A DNA stretch of 64,000 bases from contig CM060465.1 of the NCBI GenBank assembly GCA_030544235.1, forward strand, positions 29,616,988 to 29,680,987. The letters are read 5' to 3'. Shown here piece by piece: positions 51,541 to 64,000 of the stretch. This stretch comes from Lepturacanthus savala. Taxonomy: Eukaryota; Chordata; Actinopteri; Scombriformes; Trichiuridae. The notes under the pieces are model-generated. The model was not told the origin of the DNA. It worked only from the letters and a program-made list of their open reading frames with translations, and searched no databases. The stretch's first letter is position 1; each line of letters opens with the position of its first letter. Made by a program: the position numbers and the translations under genes.

Positions 51541-52400
51541 ATTTAGTTCCCCCTCCAGCTCCAGAGCTTTGACATGTCAGTTCCTCTCTCGGAGCTTGGA
51601 TGTACGGGCTTCGGCGGAGTCCCTGAAGGCACCGCCGGCCCTCGCAGTTGATCGCTGAGCTCCCGGGAGACTCCGCCGCCGCCGAGAGGGAACGACATGA
51701 AATAGGACTTCAGACCGGATCATGGCGGCGCCTCTCGGGCGGGACACCTTACCTGAACACTGGTCCTACGGTGTGTGCAGGGACGGCCGCGTCTTCTTCA
51801 TCAAGTGAGCGGGAGAAACAACAACAAAAACGCGCTTTATCGCACCGTCTCTCCCCGGTTTAACGGGAGTTGGCGGGGCTCTGCAGCCCGTTCGCTCGCT
51901 TGCTTCCTCCCCGGTGGTGTAACAGGTGTTTTTCTCCTCTCTCTCTCTCTGTGTTTTTACCAGCGATGAGACGCGGACCACCACCTGGCTCCATCCCCGC
52001 TCCGGTGAACCGGTCAACTCCGGACACATGATCCGCTCAGGTAGCCGCAGCTTTAACGTCTTTGACCCGGTTCTTTTTTTTTATTACTATTGTTTATTTA
52101 TTTTCGGGGAAAAAAAAACTTTGAGGTGTAACGAACAAGTCTGTCGTTTGGTTTATTTCAGACCTCCCGCCGGGATGGGAGGAAGGTTTCACGAAAGAAG
52201 CGGCCAGCTACTTCATAAAGTAAGTGCCGCTTTACGGCAGCAGCCGCCGCCGGTCACCTGCTCTTTACCTGACGGTAACGTTACCGCGCGGCTTAACGCG
52301 GCTCGTGCCCAAATCCTCCCACGAGCGGGACTTAATTACCGCAGAGACAGGTGTGGCTTTAACCGGGAACTAACCTGCTGACACTCTTAATGACCCGGCC
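51540..52400 (+). promoter_or_regulatory. plekha7: CpG-rich promoter region of plekha7
   Basis: GC content and CpG frequency rise sharply here compared with both flanks (for example 51600-51750 and 52230-52340), and the first three plekha7 exons lie inside. No TATA box is seen. It looks like a CpG-island promoter. Confidence 0.65.
51722..52219 (+). CDS. plekha7: plekha7, first three coding exons (3'-truncated by window)
   Basis: PLEKHA7 is an adherens-junction protein that binds p120-catenin and links junctions to microtubule minus ends. Coding exons 51722-51804, 51964-52040 and 52162-52219 (all GT-AG) give 72 residues plus two bases. The start MAAPLGRDTLPEHWSYGV is followed by a first WW domain (W14SYGV...DGRVFFIND...TTTWLHP) and the start of a second (LPPGWEEGFTKEAASYFI). 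The sequence GEPVNSGHMIRS between them matches mammalian PLEKHA7 and differs from PLEKHA5. The PH domain and coiled coils must lie beyond 64000. Chosen ATG: first in frame, after CpG-rich leader, matching the mammalian N-terminus. Confidence 0.93.
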
Positions 52401-52546
52401 GCGTCCATTGATGCACGTGCGCTACTACTTGAGTACAAGTAGAACTACTTTTTCAATGATAGAAGTCCTGAATTAAATGTCATTTAAGTAAAAGTATTAT
52501 TAGATGCACTGTTTTTTTTTTTTTTTTTTTTTTTTATATATGATAC

Positions 52547-53040
52547 CAGTGGTTCTCAAAGTGGGGTCCTTGAAGAGGTGCCAGGGGTCCCCAGAAAAAA
52601 AAAAATATAATAATTTATTTTCACTATAATTCCACAATCAATATATAAGAATTTGTATAGAGGACTGCCATAATTTGAAATAAATAAATAAATGTATTTA
52701 ATTTAGTAGTTTTTATTCCCTATTTTATGTGTGTTCGCTTTGCACATGAATTTATTTAATTTCAAATTTTGCTTCCCCGAAAATCAAATAAATGTGAAAA
52801 TACTACACAAAAAAATTTATTTTTTTTAATTAATTACATGGAAAATTAAATAAATATGGACATTTACTGGTATAATTGTTCATGTACTGTGTCGTTATTT
52901 ATTTATTCTTGATTATGGCAGTTTCTGTCCTCCATAATTCTGGCCTTTGGGTTTCTGACACTTTCTTTTATAAAACATCTTATTATCTGGGGTCCGTGGT
53001 CTGGTTTTTATGAGTTTTAGGGTCCTTGATGTGTGTGTTA
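52547..53040. mobile_element. hAT (Charlie-like) repeat
   Basis: The left end CAGTGGTTCTCAAA is the classic hAT/Charlie terminus, followed by gtggggtcc. The right part has ggggtccgtggtctgg near 52990. The right end is not well defined. Confidence 0.6.
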
Positions 53041-54049
53041 TATATGTATTAGTGCATAACTAATTTAATATAGAAAAGGGTTGACAATTGAATAATAAAG
53101 GATATTAATTTAAGTGGAATAATAAAGTCTCCATCTGAAAAGTAACTAAAGCTGTCAGATAAATGTAGTGGAGTACGAAATACAACATTTCCCCCTGAAA
53201 TGTAGTGAAGTGGAAGTATAAAATAAATAGTACCTCAAAATTGAAGCTAAATGCAGCACTTGAACACATGGACTTAGAAACCTTCCACCATTATATATCA
53301 GCTCAGCTGCTTTTTCTTCAGCAGTTTCTTGCACTGGTGCAAGTTGTTTGGATACTTTTATTCGTTTCTTATCTTCTCCCCTAAAGATGCAGTGAATTTG
53401 ATTATGTGACACCCGCTTTTTTCTCCACTCGCCGTATATACTTCGATCCTTCTTATCTCAGCCAAAGCTATGTAGTCAGTATCTACACTCACTTTGTTAG
53501 GAACACCTGTGCAATCTAACTGCATAAATCCTACTTTTACAAAGCTTGTGCAATTCTAGTTTTTGTGCCACAGCGTCAGCAAGTTTCATTGCATTGAAAA
53601 GTGTTCCCGCCTTCATGTTTGTTAGTGGACAGATGCACTCAGAGGTCGTTTTTACAGCTTTTACACCCCCACATCATTTTGTAGCCCTGGAAATCCATAT
53701 AAATGTCTATAAACCTGGAACTTTTTAATATTTTTTTTTATTCTTTTTTAAACTATATCTGCGAATCCTAGAAGTTTTCATTCTAAACATTTTCTGTACT
53801 CCACCAGGGCTCAATAATTGTTTAATTGTTCCTTTAATTCATGTATTTTATCATTCAGGATGGCTGGACATTTTTACAATATATTGGTGTGTATCTTTTA
53901 ACCTGATAAAATCAAAGGCAGCATATAGGGTGCAGCACAGGCTGCCAGCTACAACACTAAATGAAGTATTTATATTCATTCTGGTACATGGATTAAAGGT
54001 ACAAGGTTAAAATGACACGTTAAGAGTCCAAATGGCAGAAAATAAAGGT

Positions 54050-54410
54050 TCACCTGGTCACAACAGTTCTAAAACCCCCTAAAATTGCACTAGTTCAAGT
54101 TCCATGCATCGACTGTGGCATAATCATACATTGGACGGCTGATTCGTAACTTATTTGGGCTACTAACTCATTTTTCCAGGATGATATTCGTTGTAAACCA
54201 GGATTTTTCTCAGGCGGACATTGAATTTTAGATTTTTTCTTATCTTCATTTGCTCTGACGCTTCCCACATGTTGTAGTTTTCTTTTGATACCAAATTTAT
54301 GTACAAAGCCTTTGCGATTGTGAAGATTTTCCATATTTATTGTGGGGGTCGAATGTCATTTTGAGCAGGAAACCTGAAAAATAGGCCTGGAGTTTAAGGT
54401 TATGATCACA
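54050..54410 (+). repeat. Interspersed repeat R3, copy D
   Basis: Shares tggtcacaacagttctaaaaccccct (compare cctgttgtgacctccaaaaccccct in copy A) at its left end, and aaacctgaaaaataggcctg near its right end. The middle is more diverged. Confidence 0.55.
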
Positions 54411-56514
54411 ATTTTCATGTATAATTCTAATTAGACTGTAATCTAACTCAAAAATAAAGGTGAAATACAGAAGATATGACCTCTTGTACTGTAGGTATAG
54501 CACTGCCATACATCTGTATAACACCGTCTGCTATGAGTGATGATACCTGACAGTTGATTATAACTTTGTGCACTTTGTATGTAATCGTGCCGCCTCTAAA
54601 ATTCCAGTCACGCTCTGTACTGCAGCGCGTTTCTAGTATTTTGTGTTTATTGACTCAGTTGGGCATTAATCAGCTGTTTTGAGGTTTTAGCGTCAATGTG
54701 CTGAGCCACTGAGTTACGCCCAAAGATCAAGGGTTGATATTATTGGTGTAGATGGTAATTGCTTTCGTACAAATATATATATATATTTTTTTTGTGTGAC
54801 TAAGTAGATTTTGAAGAAACGCTGCTGGTATCAAGGCTTATTGGAAAACCTTGTGTTAATTAACTTATTCACATGAACGAGGCCAGATGTGCTGTCGAGG
54901 TTTGCAGAGATGCAGGCTGTTTTTATATCTGCCTTTTTTGCCAACAGATAAAAAATATACCACACTGGTAGTTACGATCCCCTTTTACAGGGCTGGTTCA
55001 TGATGGGATTGTTCTGCTGTTATGTGTAAAAATACGAAGGCGGAGCAGGGGGGTCAGAGCTGTTCTGCCACTAGTCCGAGGTGGGAAGTAGTCGTTTTGG
55101 TGTAGGGACTGTTTTATGCTGTCAGCCGGGATGCTGCAACCATGTGCTGTATGTGCAACTCACTTCTATTCAATGTATCCTCCGGTGTTTACTTTATTTT
55201 TCCAGATACACACGCAGCTGACACATCATCGGTACACACACACACACACTCACAATTTACAACACAAACACCTGTCAACGTTGCCAGTCTCTGAAACCCT
55301 GCAACAACAGTGCAGCACAGCTTATTTAACTCAGAACAGACTGATGGCATACACAGTTACCATGGATTTAAAGTAACATCACAAAACCCACCTGTACATC
55401 ACTGCTCATCCTACCTCTATGATAGGTCATGCAGCATGTTTGTCTTCCTGTTACCTAGTGAATTGACAGCTGTCAGAGAGACATTCACTCACACATGGAT
55501 TATACTTGTCAGGCAGAGTGAAAAAAAAGGGTTCCACAAGTGGAGGGTGTTTCAGATGAAAATCGAATGTTCGTAAAATGCTGCGTTCTGTATATTAAAA
55601 CTGCATGCCACGTCAGACTCCCCAGGACCCCCTTGGATACTTTATCATTTCTCTACAAATTAACCTTATTTATCATTGCTAATAAAGCAAAGGGGGCAAA
55701 AAGCATAAGGAAAGGGATGGTAGCGGTAGTGGTAAGAAACACCGGGCAATCTCCATGGAAATGAAGGTTGCCATTATTAGTTGGAAAGTGGTGAGAAGAT
55801 GGCGAATGTAGCACGTGCCATGGTATGAATCAGTCAGCGATGGAACTATTTATAATTTAATATATAGTATCATATAACATAGTATTATGTTGTTTTAAAA
55901 TGAATTTGATCTTGTTTCTTTCAATTCTGAATTGAATTGGGTGGAAATGTAGTTTATAGACTCAAACAAAAATGTTCCCCAAACACATACCTATAATGAA
56001 TAATTCAACTTACGAGCAGCTAAAGCTTGCAATTAATTGAATTTTGATTGTAATTTCAATTTGCATGTCAAACAATTTCCAAACTCATATAAACGAGTTG
56101 ATGTTGAAAAGAGTTGAAAGAGGCATGCATGTACAATCCATTACCACAGCAAGAGTAAGAGCTCCAACCAGGAGCAGAAACACCTAAAAACCACAGCCAC
56201 TGCTGAATAAATGCGTCGTGTAGCTAAAAAATAAACGTTTGAATAATCAGGATTTTAATATTGCCGGAAATAAATGTGGTAATGACTTTTTCCATGATCG
56301 AGCAGCCGTAGGACCCACCCACCCGCCTCAGGTACAACCACTAATTTCTGCAGAATATGCACCTATTGGAAGAAAATGAATGGATAAAATAAGATAGTTG
56401 CAGAGAGGGAACAGAGCAGGTCTTGTGTAGCAATTTAGTTGAAAGAGTGGGGCAAAAAGGAAAAACCACTTCAATTATAAATAAAAAAGAACTGTGGCAT
56501 ACTGAAGGTACTTG

Positions 56515-56650
56515 CAGTGCCTCTATTTTCCCACATTTTGTTATGTTACAGCCTTATTGTAAAATGTGTTAAATTAAAAATCTACAGTCAATACCTCATA
56601 ATGACAAAGATTGAAAATGTTGCAAAAGTATTAAAAATAAAGAACCAAAA
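56515..56650 (+). mobile_element. Tc1/mariner fragment
   Basis: Words cacattttgttatgttacagcc, ttattgtaaaatg and cctcataatgacaaag, ending attaaaaataaag, match the terminal region of Tc1-like elements abundant in fish. No transposase is present. Confidence 0.65.
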
Positions 56651-57950
56651 TATGCTAATATGCTAATTCATTAGTGTGTAATGGTAGTTTTTATTTTATT
56701 TGTATTTACTATACTGTTTGAGCATTAATTTGTGATAGACTCACTCCTGTTTAAAAGATGCATGAAACATAAATGACATGGATTCTTTTATATTCACCAA
56801 CTTCTCCATAACCACAGCCTGAGTGGGGCCTTTCTTCTACCTTCCTCTCCAAACTTTTAAATTGGCTTATGAATGGTATTTCTTGAACAGAAATAACAAG
56901 ACGAAGCAATAACAACCTTGAAAACCAATATCCTACTCACATTGAGAAGTATTTATCGAGAGGTTATGTTTATATAAGAAGCCCCCCCCAGGGCTCCACC
57001 ACTGTCTGTTCTGGAGCCTCTTCTATCCAAAAAATGTTTTTCATGTTTTTATTACACACAAAAAGAACAACAGGGCTCCCTATGTGTCTTTGCGTGTTTT
57101 TCATTGTCTTTGGACACTCACAAAGTTCTTGGGAACAGCTTCTCACAGAAGAATCCCAACTGTATTCCCTCAAACAGGATAGTGTCTTTTGATGGTTTTG
57201 TATTTCACTGTGGATTGGAGTTGTTGCTTTTTAAAGAGAGAGATCATCTGTGGTGTAGTTTTAAAACAAACGCCACAGATTTCTAAATAAAATGCCGTTA
57301 TCTTAAGCAAGATGAACATTTTTTGTTAAAGCTCCCATATAATAGAAAATGAGATTCTAATTGCTTTTTAATTATACTAGATAATAAATTTCAAAATACT
57401 CAATCCAGGGAGAAATGTACACAGCCTTTATTTAGAAACTATTCCTTCACTTTCCTCTTGTGTCAGGGTCGGCACCGACCAGTTTTATATTTTAAATGCA
57501 TAGAAGAACCACTTTTATATTTGCATCAAGTTTTTTTTTTTTTATTTGACCTAGTTCTACAAAATAAAACAAAAAATATCTTCACTAAATTCTAAAATGC
57601 TCTTGTTGAAATTACGACCTTTGTGTTGTTGTGTTGTTTTACACCCAGTTATAAAAATAAGACTATAAAGGTTAAAATGAGTACTCAGTTGTTATATCAC
57701 AACTATACAGTCAGCGCCCACTCCTCATTCACAGCCTCATTAATATTATCGAGACAGACCTAAAACGACCTGTTCTTCCTTAAGCGTCCCCCTCTGGGCC
57801 GCCCAGTATGTCACAGACCTCCTCCTGCCCTATCATCAGCTTCCTCTAGGCCAGCTCCCCGGGTCTATATTTGACTCCTGAAAACAGCCCTACCTCTTAG
57901 TGTCCAGCCTTCTTTGTAAAGTATCTTAGAGTCCTAAAAAAGCAATTATC

Positions 57951-58319
57951 GGGCGACACGGTGGTGCAGGGGTTAGCGCTGTTGCCTCACAGCAAGAAGG
58001 TCACAGGTTCAAGACCTCCTTGGTCCTGGGTCTGGGACCTTTCTGTGTGGAGTTTGCATGTTCTCCCTGTGTCTGCGTGGGTTTTCACCAGGTACTCCGG
58101 CTTCCTCCCACAGTCCAAAAACATGCTGAGGTTAATTGGAGACTCTAAATTGCCCGTAGGTGTGAGTGTGTGAGTGAATGGTGTGTGTGCCCCACGATTG
58201 GCTGGCGACCATCTGGGGTGTATTCCTGCCTCTCGCCGTAACGCGCTGGGATAGGCTCCAGCAGACCATGTGACCCTAATGAGGAATAAGCAGGTATAGA
58301 AAATGACTGACTGACTGAC
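57951..58319 (+). mobile_element. V-SINE (DANA/Mermaid type), copy 2
   Basis: Full-length copy of about 369 bp: head gggcgacacggtggtgcagg with A-box-like gtgcaggggttagcgc, B-box-like GGTTCAAGACC at 58005, V-domain core, and a tail of ACTG repeats. It is close in sequence to the copy at 59483, so recently active. Confidence 0.88.
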
Positions 58320-59267
58320 AATATTATCTATAATTATTAACTAATGGTTAATATTAATTAGTTGACTGACTCTTTTAATACATGCCGTTTGCTGTCTGAA
58401 TGTGTGCATCTGCATTTTTTCCTTCAAGACATTCCACTGTGGTACAGTTGCTGGATGTTAGCAGTGAACTGTTAATATGACTGAGAATGTTCAGTAAGTG
58501 AAGTTCACTTTTGAATATTGACATGGTGAACTCTGACCTTTGCTACATAACCACGGAGCCGTGAAGCAGTGAAACGCAGCTTGTTTCAGTCTTTTACATT
58601 AGTGTTTGTTAAAATAATATCTGGAAAAAACAGCTAATAAGACGATGAGATATCAAAACTCATAAAAGTGCAATTCTATTTATATGAGCTGCTTTTACAT
58701 TTGCAACATATGGGCAGACATATGCAGATAGAGTTAGACGAGTCTTCACTGAGGCAAATCTGACACTAATTTGTGATATCGCCCTAGTGCGAGAACTCCT
58801 AGATATTCAGAAAGGAGGGGAAAAAATCCTCTGAGGCAACTGTAATATCAATATGTAGCGTGTGATGAGCTAAATGATCACAGTCTGTTTCTCAGTATGT
58901 GATGTGAATACCATTTATGAATCTTAGAAGCACTCGACACCATCAGCTTCTGTGTCTTTAGAACTGTTGAGAAGCTCATTGCAGACATTAGAGCAGCATC
59001 AGCAGACAGATTGTTTGTCTGCCTCTGGCTATTTGCTTGCCACGTTCCTGTCTGTCCCCAAATACTCACTCAGCTCTTTTTTTCCTGGGCTTGTTTTAAT
59101 ATTCCCCCTTATGTCCTCCCCTGTGGACAAATGGGACGGAATTATGAGTTGGGTCTGTTTGATGACTTCTACCTCTGCGGGCTAATTCCACTCTCCTGTA
59201 CCTCTCTACAGAAGTCGTCATCAGTGTGCGTAAGACATTTGATTGTCGGTGATTGTTTTTTGCTGCA

Positions 59268-59903
59268 GGGCTGCAACTGTGGATTATTTTCATTATCAAT
59301 TAATCCGATTTTTTATAGATTCATCCAATAGTTGTTTGGTTCATAAAACGGTAAAAAAGTTCTTGAATGTTGATCATTATTTCCCCAAGATGGAGATTCA
59401 ACGTCATCGTCTTGTTTTGTCCCCACCAACAGTCCACAACCCAGAGATATACAATTTACTGTTAGAGAACTACAGAAAACAGCCAGTCAGTCATTTTCTA
59501 TAGCTGCTTATTCCTCATTAGGGTCACATGGTCTGCTGGAGCCAATCCCAGCGCGTTACGGCGAGAGGCAGGGATACACCCCAGATGGTCCCCAGCCAAT
59601 CATGGGGCACACACACCATTCACTCACACACTCACACCTACGGGCAATTTAGAGTCTCCAATTAACCTCAGCATGTTTTTGGACTGTGGGAGGAAGCCGG
59701 AGTACCTGGTGAAAACCCACACAGACACAGGGAGAACATGCAAACTCCACACAGAAAGGTCCCAGACCCAGGACCAAGGAGGTCCTGAACCTGCAACCTT
59801 CTTGCTGTGAGGCAACAGCGCTAACCCCTGCACCACCGTGTCGCCCCCTACAGAAAACAGGATATTCTTATTTATTAAACCAATTAATCAATCATCAAAA
59901 CTA
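59268..59903. mobile_element. Teleost non-autonomous repeat interrupted by a V-SINE
   Basis: Begins agggctgcaactgtggatta and continues with ttgtttggttcataaaacgg, tcttgttttgtcc and cacaacccagagata. It resumes after the SINE with ggatattcttatttattaaa and ends with ccaattaatcaatcatcaaaac. This is the common fish element also seen at 40740. Confidence 0.65.
59483..59847 (-). mobile_element. V-SINE (DANA/Mermaid type), copy 3, with perfect 13-bp target duplication
   Basis: Minus-strand copy of about 365 bp. CTACAGAAAACAG is present on both sides (59470-59482 and 59848-59860), showing insertion by target-primed retroposition into the older repeat. Confidence 0.92.
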
Positions 59904-62900
59904 GTACAGTGCCTGTAGGAAGTATGCATTCCTATAGAAAAGTGTAAGCTTAAGTATATTTTTTTATGTTTAGCCAAATGAGTGTGTGTTGGACTGTGTG
60001 TCTTAATAGACAACTTTTACATAGGGTAAGACATGGATATACATTGAGATAAGAAGAGACAGGAAAATCTAGTTATTGTAAGGAAAATGCTACAATTTAT
60101 GTTGAAAGTTCAGATGTCAATCTACATATCAGTAGTAGTAAAACTGGACTTATGATAAATCTCTTACTTCATACATTTTCCTGTATATAGTACACAGACC
60201 TGTACTTGTTATTGTTACATATGGTTCTAAATAAATGAGTTTAGGTCCAGATTCTGTTCTGTTAGGTGATGGTGCTGGAATTTCCTGAGGGTCTATGAAC
60301 GCATCTTGGAGTAAGACAGCTGCGGTCCACAGTAGGAATAAAGTAGCAGCTAAAACAGCTAACGTTTTAGCCTGTGGTTTTTGAGAGATGTTTCAGCACT
60401 CTGGTTACATCGGCTGCACGATCGGTGCAGGAAGAAACTGAGCTTTAAATTGTAATTAAAGCTGGGAAGCAACTTGAGGAGGAGTCATGACACAGCTTTA
60501 CACTGTAACTAAAGAGCTGCTGCAGGGTAGCGCTGAGATATTTAAACTTTTTTTAATATTTGTCTGTGGTATGAATGCCTTTTATTATACAGTAGTCAGA
60601 CAGGAGGTAATGAGAGAGAAAGACGAGCAGCAAAGGAATGCTCTGGCTTGGACATGAACCACAGTTGGCTGCTTAAAAAAAAGGCTCTATATAGCGAGTG
60701 CTCTACTCCTACACCACCACAGCACACCAGGGATTTTAACTTTTAATGATGATAATGATGTTTTGAAAATCCATCCAAAAAATTCCACAAAAAGAACGCA
60801 ACCACCGTGCCATGCACAGGCTGTATCCAAAAGCTGAGGTTGATCTGACAGTCAGAGAGATATGAGAGCCTCAGACACTCCTTGTTTTTATAGATAGATA
60901 ATTTGTGAATCTGATCGCAGCCCCAGTTTGCATGTACTCCTATCTACATACATGCAGACAGACACGTTATTTGTCCCCCGAGGAGCCTGCAGATGGGTCT
61001 TGCTCCTTCTTCTCCTGCAGCCGCTCCCAGCAGGGGGCTCTTGGTGCAGGGGGGCAGAGGCGATCAGATTCCAGGAGGGGTAAACCTCCTGCAGGATCGT
61101 CTGCCTGACTGGCTTCACTGAAGGGGATTGAATGAAGGCAGGAGGGACAAGGAGAAAGAAAGTCACACACATTTTCACACAAAAAGTGAGAGAACCTGTC
61201 GGAGAGCAAGAGATGCCTGTTGTTAGTAGAATATAGTTGTTTCTGACCCTATAGAACTCAGCTCTGTCCTTTGTCATTATCCTGTAGTTCCACTAAACCA
61301 GACAGGTGTGAGAGACATAAGTGGCCTGCTTAACCATCAGACTAATCCGTAAGCACTTTCTTACTAATGTTATTGAGATTAGATCAGATTTGACTTTAGA
61401 GTGAAATTAGGCACCAACTATTTTGTTTCTAGGCAAAATGGTTAGTTAATGATTTGCTGCTTTTCACTGCTTTTCTTTTCATTTATCACTGTATCAGATA
61501 AACAATGATAATGATACGAAGGATCATTCATTTGCAATCTGATTCTGTTCAGTTCTAGATTCCTGTGACTTTTGGCAAAAAACATTTGTGTACAGTATGA
61601 TATTATGTACAAATCACACAAGAATAAAGAACTGTTCCTACAACCGTCCCACTAAGAACTCGACCTAATTTACCAATTTGCTGGATTGAGGAATGAGTAA
61701 GTTCCACAAACTGTCCTATTTCACCAAAACCTGTTCACGAACCTTGAATGAAGATTTATTTTCTTTGGGTCGTATGGTCCACAATAAACTTTTATCACGT
61801 ATCAGGATAACACTCTGTTATCCCTGAACACAAATCTTTGTGTTTGCTCCAAACAACCTCTTAATAAGGAAATGAAAATGTTATTACTGTAAGTAGTGTA
61901 CGATAATATTATCCACATAAATTCCCATATATTTATAAGAGGTACCTTGTTGAATCTGTGATGGATCGTAACTGTAAGACACTGCCAGAAGACCGAAAGT
62001 TAAAGCCCTCTTATGCACAGTTTTAGATCAAGATTATATTATTTTTCACTGTAAGCTGACATTGAGAGAATAGAATAGTCTCAAATAGAATTCCATCCGA
62101 TGTTCTCTTTGAGCATTTAACTTCTAAACGTTTGCAGTTTACCAGAAAAATACCAGATTAAAAATCTCTATTTAATTGGAGTCGCCTGGCCAAATCAGAG
62201 CATTGAGCATAAACGACAACAAAGATGAGGGAATTAATCAAGATCATAATGTAACATTTATCAAATGAGTAAAATTAATGTATAAGGAATTAAAAAACAT
62301 GTGTAGTAGATTAAAATTATTGAAAAATAACACAAAATGGATTAAAAAATCCTAAACCACAGATGATCATTACATATTCTAATACCCTAATCAATTCCAC
62401 ATTTAAAAAAAATTAAAGCATCATTAACTTAAATTCTTTAAAATGAAAATGTAATAAGAAATAGTCAAAATGTAAATACATTTTTGACAGACACTGACAC
62501 CGGATGACACAGGCGTTTGCAAAGGTGATGCTCTTGGCAGAAACTTGATTTGGGCGCTGCATGATTGGCAGCGTAAGCACAATGATAATATCACGAAGCC
62601 ATGACAAAGCAGCTTATCTCAAAGCAGCTTACAATAATGTCAGGAGTATGGCCATGCAAGACTTAAACCCTTTTAAGGCTCTGCAGATACGATCAAGACC
62701 ACTGGAGTGCCTTTGTCCTGTAATGTCTTTTTTTCTGTTTCAAAAATCACTTTTTTAAAAGGTTTGCTGAAAGGTTATGGTTTTTGTCAGCAATGCATGA
62801 GACGTCCTTTTTGACTGTGACACACATTCATGCCGCCTGGTTTGATGACAGGCCTGGTTTAAAAGACTAAAACATTCAGAGCATTTCTATAGATTTTTTT

Positions 62901-64000
62901 TTTCTTACAGTACAGAAGCTGATACTTCTTTAGTGCACAGTATAGGACAGTTCTACACTGGTCCCCATCTGAAAATGATAGTGATTCAAAATGTAACCCC
63001 AGCCTGACTCAGGCCGCTTTTGAGTGACACACACACTAGTTAGCAAGGTTGTTGTGAAATGTCGGTGCTCTGGGTGATATTGTACAGTCGGGATGTTTAA
63101 AACTAGCACAGAAAGCAAATGTTGGCAGAGAAAATATACATGTCGAAGGAAGATTGGACTGAAAAATACACATTCATGTTGCCTTTGAAGCAGGGGACTA
63201 TTCTGATTAGTTAAAATGGGACAGTGGTCACACTAAAGAGTGTGAACACAAAAACTCTATTACTGCTACTACTGCAACTGAACCAGGTGAAGGTGATTCT
63301 AACTTGTGTTTAGGGCTGCAACTAACTGTTACTAGTTATTGATTATTCTCCACATCCTCAGGTTTAAAGACTTGGTTACACCAATGAAGGTACCACATCT
63401 CTGTTAATAGAAAAATGCTTAGTAGACCTTTAGTTGCAATGGAAATGTATTAGGTGGACATCCATATTTGTATTTGAAGATCCCCGTAAAGGACTTTACC
63501 TTCAATTACTACGCCACCAATTTCTGATTTTATCGGCTATCATCTGATGAAGAATTACCCTCTGGGTGGGACCTCCAGTGTTTCTCTTCATCCGTTGCAG
63601 CCAGTGGACATCAGGTCCAAGACTTCCTTTTCCGTTTGTTGGTCATTGTTTAATTTCTGGCTAGCAACTTGAGAGAATGGAGTTGTACAGGCTAATCAAA
63701 AGCAAATTAAAGTTAATAAAAAGCTGAACCTACGTCACTCTCTTAGGTCCTACCATTTTGACCTAACTGGAACTGTTTTTGGTCAGTATATAAGTCTCAC
63801 TTCCTTACAGATTCTGCATATTCATATGTGAATACATATTTATTGAGATTACTACACCAGAAGCCCTGCAAACAACCAATATTAAGACCTGGAAGGATAT
63901 TGGATGAGTATATATTGCTGTGTCCCTGGAAAGACGATGTTAACTGAATGTAAGCCTGCAAAATAGACAGCTATTTTTATTTTCTCACATCTTGATTTTG

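Larger units (their letters stand above)
52220..64000 (+). other. Long plekha7 intron 3 (continues past window)
   Basis: The rest of the second WW domain (in relatives a stretch like TTxFxHPVTG) is not found up to 64000, so the intron is at least 11.8 kb. It contains repeats listed separately. 53465-53530 has ctacactcactttgttaggaacacc, the edge of another common fish repeat. 57455-57500 has a fragment (cctcttgtgtcagggtcgg) resembling the tip of elements like 43844. The 60960-61200 segment is GC-richer and unique. Confidence 0.7.

Noticed and set aside
60888..61277. 129-codon open frame on the minus strand in plekha7 intron 3
   Set aside because: No domain or promoter seen; low-complexity Pro/Ser/Arg content. 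Kept only as a possible regulatory island.

Overview
The window is nuclear DNA from a bony fish, most likely a spiny-rayed teleost. The evidence is spliced genes with vertebrate-type exons, dense CA/GT microsatellites, V-SINE/DANA-type retroposons and short DNA transposons of the hAT, Tc1 and piggyBac kinds that are common in teleost genomes. Every gene I can support lies on the + strand.

Layout: (1) 517-19786 holds the last 25 visible coding exons of pik3c2a (class II PI 3-kinase C2-alpha). They run from the stretch after the Ras-binding domain through C2, helical, kinase, PX and the C-terminal C2 domain, and a 3'UTR of about 2 kb follows. (2) 22149-26000 is a transposon-rich gap that contains an intact, intronless gene for a 383-residue protein I do not recognise (23850-25001), with its own TATA promoter and polyadenylation signals. 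(3) 26250-29550 is rps13, complete in six exons. Two of its introns carry near-identical sequences that fold like H/ACA snoRNAs. (4) 30000-33588 is a three-exon PPP1R15-family gene (ppp1r15b-like), with a CRE/CCAAT/TATA promoter and two upstream ORFs. (5) 33589-51540 is an 18-kb gene-free stretch of microsatellites, SINEs and transposon remnants. (6) 51540-52220 holds a CpG-rich promoter and the first three coding exons of plekha7 (two WW domains). The remainder to 64000 is one long plekha7 intron with no further exon that I can see.

The gene order pik3c2a - rps13 - ppp1r15 - plekha7, all on one strand, mixes two human regions that duplicated from one ancestor: PIK3C2A-RPS13-PLEKHA7 on 11p15 and PIK3C2B-PPP1R15B-PLEKHA6 on 1q32. 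The window therefore appears to preserve an ancestral block that mammals have split. The genes act in separate processes: phosphoinositide and endosome signalling, the small ribosomal subunit, recovery of translation after eIF2alpha phosphorylation, and adherens junctions. Linkage looks historical rather than functional.

Spliced models were checked by reading frame. The summed coding lengths are 3387 nt for the visible pik3c2a exons, 456 nt for rps13 and 1641 nt for ppp1r15. All are whole codons, and rps13 gives exactly the family's 151 residues.
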